Shown: one piece after another, positions 57,804 through 64,000 of the stretch
How positions within the stretch are numbered: the stretch's first letter is position 1
Layout: each line of letters begins with the position of its first letter
Assembly: GCA_963817855.1 (NCBI GenBank)
Contig: CAWFQA010000001.1
Coordinates: 868,001-932,000 of the forward strand
Reading direction: 5' to 3'
DNA: 64,000 bases
From: JAKAAZ01 sp963817855
GTDB lineage: Bacteria; Acidobacteriota; Terriglobia; Terriglobales; Acidobacteriaceae
The notes under the pieces: generated by a model
The model's database searches: none
The model's input: the letters and a program-made list of their open reading frames with translations, nothing else
What the model was told of the DNA's origin: nothing
Program-made: the position numbers and the translations under genes

Positions 57804-59366
57804 ATGAAGATCAGCAGACGAGACCTACTGTCGCGAGGGCTTGCCGCCGGCAGCGCTTTCTGTATATTTCGCAGGCTGCCTGTGTGCGAGGCGTTGTCGA
57901 ATGCTACGCCACACGGGCTTGCCGCCGATCCTCGACGCCCGCAGTTTCATTTGTTGCCGGCAGCGAACTGGATGAATGATCCTAACGGGCCCATCTATTG
58001 GCACGGAAAATACCACATGTTCTACCAATACAACCCCAACGGCGCGTATTGGGGCGATATGCATTGGGCTCACGCGACCAGTCCCGACATGGTCCACTGG
58101 ACACATCTACCCGTTGCGTTGTCGCCTACTGCTGGCGGTCCAGATGCAGGTGGATGCTTCACGGGCACCACCGTTGTTGACGCGGGGATGGTGACTGCAA
58201 TCTACACAGGTGTGGTTTCGACGCCGGAGAATCTAGCGACCATTCGCGATGGAAATCATAGCTTGCGCGAGAGTCAATGCCTGGCGGTTTCCGCAGATCC
58301 GGAATTGAAGCAATGGTCGAAGCTGCCCAAGCCGATTATCGATGCGCCTCCCGCCGGCATGCACGTCACGGGGTTTCGTGACCCTTCGCCATGGCGTCAA
58401 GGGGACTGGTGGTACATGACAATCGGTTCAGGATTTCCGCATCAGTCTGGCGCGGTGCTTCTGTATAGATCGAAAGACCTGCGTCATTGGGAATATCTGC
58501 ATGTACTGGTCAGCGGAGAGCCTGCGGAACGAAATGCAACCCATCCTGTGGCCTCCGGAGATATGTGGGAGTGTCCAGAGCTTTTTCCGCTTGGCGGAAA
58601 ACATGTTCTGATTTTCTCAACCCAGGGAAAAACGCATTGGAAGGTCGGCGAGTTGGATCCGAAGGAAATGCTTTTCCATGCGGATAAGGATGGGATTGTG
58701 GATTATGGGTCCTACTACGCAGCCAAGACGCAACTGGACCTGCGTGGGAATCGCATTCTGTGGGGATGGATTCTCGAAGCGCGTCCCCTCGCGGAATATC
58801 GTGCCGCGGGGTGGGCCGGAATGATGTCTCTGCCTAGAGTGCTGACACTGGCAAGTGATGGTGGATTGGCGATGCAAGTGGCGCCCGCGGCTGAGGTGCT
58901 GCGCGGAAGGCAGCAGGTTCTAAGGGTCACATTGAGCGAAGAAAAAAACACCGAGCAAATCGGCAACATGACCATCGAGAATTGTTGCGGAGAGATTTTC
59001 TGTACGTTGAAGCCGGGCCGGGACAAAGTTAGCTTTTCATTGCGCGGATCGCGGCCGAATCTAAGCGCGACGGAGACATGGCTCACGTTGCAGTACGATC
59101 CCGCGGCGCAACATCAAATATCGCTCGATGGGATTGTCATTCCCGTGGAGTTGAACGATCTGAATACTTTGGAAGTGCACATCTACATCGATGGTTCCGT
59201 CGCAGAAGTATTCGTGAACAAACAGATCACGTATACGAAGCGGTTCTATTATTCCGGCACTGATGCTCCCGCGATGAGTCTGCGCATTCTTGGCAAAACA
59301 ACGAAGGTCTCCAGCCTGGAGATGTGGCAGCTCACGCCCATTTCTCCGAATCGGCTGACCTCCTAA
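57804..59366 (+). CDS. GH32 family fructosidase, Tat-exported
   Basis: A 520-residue glycoside hydrolase of family 32 (invertase, levanase, inulinase). After a Tat signal (SRRDLLSRGLAAG, residues 4-16) the domain starts with the nucleophile motif WMNDPNG (56-62, Asp59), FRDPSPW (191-197) and the acid/base motif ECPELF (256-261). The five-bladed propeller is followed by a beta-sandwich C-terminal domain ending MWQLTP. Export suggests it acts outside the inner membrane on fructan. An AGGTGG site precedes the ATG. The gene ends 40 nt before the convergent fucosidase gene. Confidence 0.93.
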   Translation: MKISRRDLLSRGLAAGSAFCIFRRLPVCEALSNATPHGLAADPRRPQFHLLPAANWMNDPNGPIYWHGKYHMFYQYNPNGAYWGDMHWAHATSPDMVHWTHLPVALSPTAGGPDAGGCFTGTTVVDAGMVTAIYTGVVSTPENLATIRDGNHSLRESQCLAVSADPELKQWSKLPKPIIDAPPAGMHVTGFRDPSPWRQGDWWYMTIGSGFPHQSGAVLLYRSKDLRHWEYLHVLVSGEPAERNATHPVASGDMWECPELFPLGGKHVLIFSTQGKTHWKVGELDPKEMLFHADKDGIVDYGSYYAAKTQLDLRGNRILWGWILEARPLAEYRAAGWAGMMSLPRVLTLASDGGLAMQVAPAAEVLRGRQQVLRVTLSEEKNTEQIGNMTIENCCGEIFCTLKPGRDKVSFSLRGSRPNLSATETWLTLQYDPAAQHQISLDGIVIPVELNDLNTLEVHIYIDGSVAEVFVNKQITYTKRFYYSGTDAPAMSLRILGKTTKVSSLEMWQLTPISPNRLTS

Positions 59367-59406
59367 TCAATGCCGCTTCTGACAGGGACTTTGCCGTCGA
59401 CGATGC

Positions 59407-60828
59407 CTAGCTGATGCCAACTTTGTAGCGAGGCCATTTCGAAATCATCTCCCATGCATCGATGGTGGGTTCCGATTCGCATTCCAACTCGATTACTGTC
59501 ATGGGCGAATCCGGCGCGTCGACGGGCAATCCAGTTAGCCGCAACGTGAGCGGTTCATTCTGCGTGAAGGAAACGCTCTGTCCGGTTTTCAGCAGGCGTG
59601 CCGATGTGACCTTGGCCTTCAGACCGCCAATGGCGACCACAACTCCAGGCTGGAAAAAGCTCAGCCACTGCGCCGCTGGTGTCACTCCAGGCCAATACTT
59701 CTGATGTACATACAGAGTGTTTCCGCGACGAGTAAATTGCGTGTTAGGCGCGGCAGGGAACGAGCCTCGATCGGTCAGATAGATGGCCTTCCCATTCGTA
59801 TCAAGCCACGCGCCGACCTTATCCAGAACATCGACGGATTCCTGCGGAACCGATCCGTCCGGCTCGGGCCCGATGTTCAGCAGATAATTTCCACCGCCCG
59901 CCGCGCAGGTCGCCAGATTGCTCACAATCTCCTTCGGCGTTTTCCATGAGTCGTCTCCGCGGTTATAGCCCCAGCTATCGTTCAGCGTCATGCATGTTTC
60001 CCAAGCACGTCCTTCTTTCGACGCCTCGATGTGCTGTTCCGGTGTGGAGAAATCTCCATCCAGACCATTGCGGTTGTTCACTATGATTTCCGGTTGAAGC
60101 TGGAACACCATTTGATTCATGCGCTCTGATTCCCACTGCTCCGGGGTTAATGGCGCATCCACGTCGTACCAGAGAATATCTATCTTGCCGTAATTGGTCA
60201 TCAACTCGCGAATCAGTCCATGGGTATAGGCGACAAATCGCTTCCGTGCCGCTTCGTCGGTTTTGCAGCGCGCACCGTCAGGATGGTGCCAGTCCATCAG
60301 CGAATAATAGAATCCAACTCGCAGACCCTCCGCGCGTGCCGCTTCAACATATTCCCGCACCAGGTCTCGTCCCGGACCCTGCTTGGGCGCGCAATAATCC
60401 GTCAGCTTCGTATCGAACATGCAGAAGCCCTCATGATGCTTGGTCGTCATCACCATGTACCTCTGCCCGGCCCTCTTCGCGAGTCTCGCCCAATCTCGCG
60501 CGGCATTGGGCTTGGGGTTGAAATGTTTCGCCATCAATTTATACTGCGGAATCGGAATTCCTTCGGCTTCCAGGGCCCACTCGTGTTGACCCAAAACACT
60601 GTACAGTCCCCAATGGATGAACATTCCGAACTTCGCTGCATGCCACCATGCCATTCTTTGCGCACGGGTTGCGGCTTGCGTTGCGTCCGCGGCCGAAACT
60701 GCGTCGCCGCCGGCGGCAGACTGCGGAGCAGCAAGATTGAGCGCTTCTGCGTGAGTGGAGTACGCCAAGGCCCCTGCAGCGCCAACCTGCTTCAAAAAGG
60801 AGCGTCGTGAAATTGCATCGATTGTCAT
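59407..60828 (-). CDS. Alpha-L-fucosidase GH29, Tat-exported
   Basis: Releases L-fucose from glycans with retention. The 473-residue protein has a Tat signal (SRRSFLKQVGAAGA, residues 7-20), WWHAAKFGMFIHWGLYS (61-77), TTKHHEGFCMFDT and the nucleophile Asp222 in DILWYDVDAP. The C-terminal part holds a beta-sandwich domain (FFQPGVVVAIGGLKAK). The general acid is not assigned here. AAGGAGA lies 9 nt upstream. It lies 73 nt after the fucP stop, in the same direction, so the fucose operon runs from the FGGY kinase to this gene. Confidence 0.92.
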   Translation of the reverse strand: MTIDAISRRSFLKQVGAAGALAYSTHAEALNLAAPQSAAGGDAVSAADATQAATRAQRMAWWHAAKFGMFIHWGLYSVLGQHEWALEAEGIPIPQYKLMAKHFNPKPNAARDWARLAKRAGQRYMVMTTKHHEGFCMFDTKLTDYCAPKQGPGRDLVREYVEAARAEGLRVGFYYSLMDWHHPDGARCKTDEAARKRFVAYTHGLIRELMTNYGKIDILWYDVDAPLTPEQWESERMNQMVFQLQPEIIVNNRNGLDGDFSTPEQHIEASKEGRAWETCMTLNDSWGYNRGDDSWKTPKEIVSNLATCAAGGGNYLLNIGPEPDGSVPQESVDVLDKVGAWLDTNGKAIYLTDRGSFPAAPNTQFTRRGNTLYVHQKYWPGVTPAAQWLSFFQPGVVVAIGGLKAKVTSARLLKTGQSVSFTQNEPLTLRLTGLPVDAPDSPMTVIELECESEPTIDAWEMISKWPRYKVGIS

Positions 60829-60901
60829 CTTTTTTGGTCTCCTTGAATCTTGACTGCAAATTCGTGCGGGTTGGCGGCATCGAGGTGAAGATTGAAGGCC
60901 A

Positions 60902-62239
60902 CTAGGTCACCGGATTCTCCGCTTCCAGCGTTCTGTGAGAAAGTTCGGTTCCGAAGAAGGAATACAACGCAACGCCTGCATAGGCAAGCAAGGGAATCAG
61001 GTACGCGAGCGCGATGCTGTGCGACCACTCGGAAATCAAGCCCATCGCCGGTGTCAGCACCGCGCCGCCAACAATTCCCATCACAATCAAAGATCCGCCA
61101 ATTTTTGTATTGCGGCCCAACCCGCGAATTCCGAGAGCAAAGATCGTTGGGTACATGACGGACATGAAGAAGCTGGTGGCAAATATCGCCCAGAGTCCGA
61201 TCCATCCCGGAAACCAAATAGCGATCGCAAGCAGCGCAATATTGATCAGGCCATAGCCGCCCATTAACAGGTGAGGCTGTACATACCGCATCAGGGCAGA
61301 GGAGGCGAACCGACCGACGCCAAATGCAACCAGGGTCCCTGTCAGCAAATATCCCGCGACCTTTTCCGGCTCGCCGGTTGAACTTTCAACATACTGAATA
61401 AAGTAGCTCCACGTGCCCACTTGCGCGCCGACATAAAGAAACTGCGCGACGATCGCCAGCAGGAAATGCGGATAGTGCAGCAACTCCACAAATCTGCCAT
61501 GGTCTTCGTTCGCGCTTTCATGTTCCCCTGCGATAGCAGGGAATTCTGTGCGCGCGATCAGGAAAGCCCAGAAAAATGCGATCGCCCCGATGACAATATA
61601 GGGCGTGACAACTCGCATGGTTTCCCGATGAAGATAAGCCTGGTAGGTATGCGCAGCCCGCATTAGCGCAACCTGCTGCGGGTTCAGCTCAATGCCAGAA
61701 AAAATAAACACTGTCCCGATAAGGACGCCGCAGATCGACCCCAGGGGATTGAAGGCCTGCGCAAAATTCAACCTTTGGGCTGCACTTTCAGGGTCTCCCA
61801 TCTGTGCGGCGAATGGGTTCGATGCCGTCTCCAGAAAAGACAGCCCGGTGGCGATCACAAACAGAGCTGCCAGAAAAAATGAGTAACGTCCCACGAGGGC
61901 GGCGGGCCAGAAAAGAAATGATCCCATACCGAAAAGAAGCAGGCCGGTGATGAAGCCCATTTTGTAGCCGAATTTTCGCATCAGCAAAGCGGCTGGAGTG
62001 GCCAGCAAGAAATATCCCAGATAAAACGCGGACTGCACCAGACCCGCCTGGAATCGAGAAATCGCAAATGACGTCATGAATTGACGGATCAAGACGTCGT
62101 TCAGGTTGTTGGGAACGCCCCAAAGAAAAAACAAGCCCGCGACCAGGAAGAACTGCAGGCCCATCCCCTGCGGAATCAGCGGGTGCTGTTGGTGCGGGTT
62201 GTGCGTGGTTATTTCGGTTTCTACAGGAGGCACCAGCAT
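60902..62239 (-). CDS. fucP: L-fucose:H+ symporter FucP
   Basis: A 445-residue MFS-type transporter with about 12 membrane helices. The FucP-type block FFLWGVPNNLNDVLIRQFM near the N-terminus and FLETASNPFAAQMGDPESAAQRLNFAQAFNPLGS match the FucP family, which imports L-fucose with a proton. A specific Asp or Glu for substrate binding is not assigned. An in-frame TTG at 62281 would add 14 residues; I prefer the ATG at 62239, preceded by GAGG. The lactaldehyde dehydrogenase gene ends 94 nt upstream, and the fucosidase gene follows 73 nt later, completing a fucose operon. Confidence 0.9.
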   Translation of the reverse strand: MLVPPVETEITTHNPHQQHPLIPQGMGLQFFLVAGLFFLWGVPNNLNDVLIRQFMTSFAISRFQAGLVQSAFYLGYFLLATPAALLMRKFGYKMGFITGLLLFGMGSFLFWPAALVGRYSFFLAALFVIATGLSFLETASNPFAAQMGDPESAAQRLNFAQAFNPLGSICGVLIGTVFIFSGIELNPQQVALMRAAHTYQAYLHRETMRVVTPYIVIGAIAFFWAFLIARTEFPAIAGEHESANEDHGRFVELLHYPHFLLAIVAQFLYVGAQVGTWSYFIQYVESSTGEPEKVAGYLLTGTLVAFGVGRFASSALMRYVQPHLLMGGYGLINIALLAIAIWFPGWIGLWAIFATSFFMSVMYPTIFALGIRGLGRNTKIGGSLIVMGIVGGAVLTPAMGLISEWSHSIALAYLIPLLAYAGVALYSFFGTELSHRTLEAENPVT

Positions 62240-62332
62240 TACAGGCGAATTCCTCTCGACATCAATGTATTCCGCTCTCAACTCTATCGACTTTTTGTGC
62301 GCATTCAGGTCCGTGGCCGCTATGTCCCGGCA

Positions 62333-63802
62333 CTAAGAAGAGGCCTTGTTCTTCCAGTCGTAGTTCATATAGACCACGTGCGTCTGAAGATACTCCTCGA
62401 GTCCATGTTTGCCATCCGCACCGCCGATGCCGGATTTGCGCCAGCCTGCATGAAAGCCCTGCATCGCCTCAAAGTTTTCACGATTGACATAGGTCTCGCC
62501 GAACTTGATTTCGTTGCAGGCCCGCATGGCGACGTCCAGGCTGCGTGTGTAAATCGAGGAGGTCAGTCCATATTGACAGTCATTGGCATCTTCGATGGCT
62601 TCATCCAGGTCTTTGAAGGTAGTGATCGGCAATACTGGGCCAAACACTTCCTGCTGCATCACCTGCGAATCCTGGCGGCAGCGCGTCAGCACCGTAGGCG
62701 AATAAAAATATCCCTTTCGATCGGCATACTTTTTCCCTCCGCACTGCAGCTCTGCACCTTCGGCGACCGCCGTCTGCACCGCTCTGTCGACAGACTCCAT
62801 CTGCGCTCGACTGACCATCGGCCCCATCTCGGTATCCTTCTTGAACGGATCACCGACGACTGTCTTTTCCATGGCTTTCTTCATCGCTTCAACAAAGCGC
62901 CCTGCGATTGGTTCTTGAACATACACGCGCTCGGCACAGTTGCAGACCTGACCGGTATTGATGATGCGCGAGGCGCGAATGGATTTCACCGCGAGGTCCA
63001 GGTCCGCGTCCTGCATTACGATCGCCGGCGCTTTCCCGCCTAGCTCGAGCGATACCTTGGTCACGTTGTCCGCCGCCGCTCGCATCACAGCAATGCCGCC
63101 TTCCACGCTGCCGGTCAGGCTAACCATGCCAACCTTCGGATGCCGTGCGAGGCCATCGCCCACTACGCTGCCTTTGCCGGACACAAGATTAAACACACCT
63201 TTCGGCAATCGCGACTTGGCGACAATCTTGGCGAACTCGAATGCATTGTTGGGTGTTTCACTGCTGGGCTTGATCACGATCGTGTTTCCAGTGACCAGTG
63301 CGGGCGCCATTTTGCGAACGATCAGGAAAAACGGAAAATTCCAAGGAAGAATGCCGGCGATCACGCCAATCGGATGTTTGAAGAGAAGAATATTTTCTCC
63401 GCGGCGATCGCTTTGGATGATTTCGCCCTCGTAGCGGCGCGCAAACTCCGCCATATAGTCCAGGTAATCGGCAGAGAAATCCACTTCTACTTGTGCCAGC
63501 GACAAGATCTTTCCTTGCTCTTCGGTAATCACATGTGCCAGGCGCTCGCGATCCGCCCGGATGGCCTGAGCAATCTCGCGCAGATATTGTGCGCGCTCAA
63601 TCGCCGGCAATTGGCTCCAGCTTTTCTGCGCTTTTTCCGCAGCCAGGACGGCCGCGTTCACGTCGTCCAAAGTTCCGCTGGGGACCTCGGAAATCACTTC
63701 TTCTGTCGTAGGATTGATCACTGCGATGGTTTTCTGCGATGCCACCAATTCGCCGTCAATCAACATTTGATGCCGAGGTAGCGTCGTGACTGTGCTGTGC
63801 AT
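62333..63802 (-). CDS. aldA: Lactaldehyde dehydrogenase AldA
   Basis: Oxidises L-lactaldehyde, produced when fuculose-1-phosphate is cleaved, to lactate with NAD. The 489-residue protein is very close to E. coli AldA over its full length: YLDYMAEFARRYEGEIIQSDR, GILPWNFPFFLI, NTIVIKPS, LELGGKAPAIVM (Glu near 253), GQVCNCAERVYV (catalytic Cys287) and NRENFEAMQGFHAGWRKSGI. The ATG at 63802 has GAGGGA 6 nt upstream; the GTG at 63814 is less likely. It starts 21 nt after the FGGY kinase stop and precedes fucP. Confidence 0.95.
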   Translation of the reverse strand: MHSTVTTLPRHQMLIDGELVASQKTIAVINPTTEEVISEVPSGTLDDVNAAVLAAEKAQKSWSQLPAIERAQYLREIAQAIRADRERLAHVITEEQGKILSLAQVEVDFSADYLDYMAEFARRYEGEIIQSDRRGENILLFKHPIGVIAGILPWNFPFFLIVRKMAPALVTGNTIVIKPSSETPNNAFEFAKIVAKSRLPKGVFNLVSGKGSVVGDGLARHPKVGMVSLTGSVEGGIAVMRAAADNVTKVSLELGGKAPAIVMQDADLDLAVKSIRASRIINTGQVCNCAERVYVQEPIAGRFVEAMKKAMEKTVVGDPFKKDTEMGPMVSRAQMESVDRAVQTAVAEGAELQCGGKKYADRKGYFYSPTVLTRCRQDSQVMQQEVFGPVLPITTFKDLDEAIEDANDCQYGLTSSIYTRSLDVAMRACNEIKFGETYVNRENFEAMQGFHAGWRKSGIGGADGKHGLEEYLQTHVVYMNYDWKNKASS

Positions 63803-63823
63803 AGGGTCCCTCACTTTCCCGGT

Positions 63824-64000
63824 TCATGCGTGCATGTGTGTTTGTTCCATCCGCGCGTAGGCCTCATCCCACACACCGGTACTCTGCGGGAAATAAGTCA
63901 CACATTGGATGGATGCAGCGATTGCGGCGCGACCCGCGCCAATGTTTGAAACGTGTCCCGTGGCGACGGCCTGCAGCATGACGTTGCCAAAGGCGGAGGC
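63824..64000 (-). CDS. FGGY-family carbohydrate kinase, C-terminus only (cut by window edge)
   Basis: Only the last 58 residues are inside the window: ASAFGNVMLQAVATGHVSNI and the following GAGRAAIAASIQCVTYFPQ, ending EQTHMHA. The pattern A-x-A-x-GN-x-x-x-Q-A-x-A-x-G fits the C-terminal helical part of rhamnulokinase and related FGGY kinases. With FucP, AldA and the fucosidase downstream, fuculokinase is likely, but rhamnulokinase cannot be ruled out from this fragment. Confidence 0.7.
   Translation of the reverse strand, partial: ASAFGNVMLQAVATGHVSNIGAGRAAIAASIQCVTYFPQSTGVWDEAYARMEQTHMHA

Noticed and set aside
62081..63043. A 320-residue ORF on the plus strand
   Set aside because: It is antisense to fucP and aldA, both strongly supported families; its sequence shows no family motif.

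Overview
The window looks like chromosomal DNA of an Acidobacteriota, most likely class Terriglobia (order Terriglobales). Evidence: moderately high GC, a very large TonB-dependent receptor of the acidobacterial Oar type (carboxypeptidase-regulatory-like N-terminus plus LPLNGRN segment, no SusD partner), proteins typical of that group (DUF6599-like protein, AMIN-domain amidase, secreted TPR protein with a carboxypeptidase-like domain), and KdsA, which indicates a diderm envelope. Assignment below phylum is inference. I see no tRNA, rRNA, CRISPR array, insertion sequence, prophage or integration site.

Layout. 1-8155 (mostly minus): glmM (cut by the window edge), xseA, DUF2905, an orphan receiver domain, a plus-strand two-TM channel-like protein, a broken membrane protein, a deoxyhypusine-synthase-like gene, der. 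8247-19366 (plus): DinG-type helicase, exported amidohydrolase, queuosine genes queD-queE-queC, secreted TPR protein, moeA-moaC, MscS-type channel. 19524-28069 (minus): SdpI-like protein, DUF6599-like protein, N-acetylmuramoyl-L-alanine amidase, alaS, ydcF-type, recX. 28352-46608: mixed housekeeping genes (ppa, purS, methyltransferase, glmS, DUF4142, phospholipase C-type, typA, LOG, DinB, a glycan-polymerase-like membrane protein, methylmalonyl-CoA mutase subunit, kdsA). 46662-64000 is a carbohydrate-use region.

The carbohydrate region has two halves that converge at 59366/59407. On the plus strand a strong sigma70-type promoter drives a TonB-dependent receptor, a DUF2961 (GH172-type) enzyme and a Tat-exported GH32 enzyme. 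This combination suggests uptake and cleavage of fructofuranosides with both alpha and beta linkages. On the minus strand, an FGGY sugar kinase, lactaldehyde dehydrogenase, FucP and a Tat-exported GH29 alpha-L-fucosidase form a fucose operon. Upstream sit a Tat-exported GH116 enzyme overlapping a COG0523 GTPase gene, and an RbsD/FucU-type mutarotase with an apparent signal peptide.

Five genes (xseA, the membrane protein at 4784-5447, the DUF6599-like gene, the ydcF-type gene and the methylmalonyl-CoA mutase gene) each need exactly one single-base correction to give a complete protein. Either the assembly carries indel errors or these genes are recently broken. This should temper trust in reading frames elsewhere. 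Three start codons (purS, glmS, a 40-residue ORF) lie exactly 9 nt after a good -10 box, which points to leaderless transcripts.
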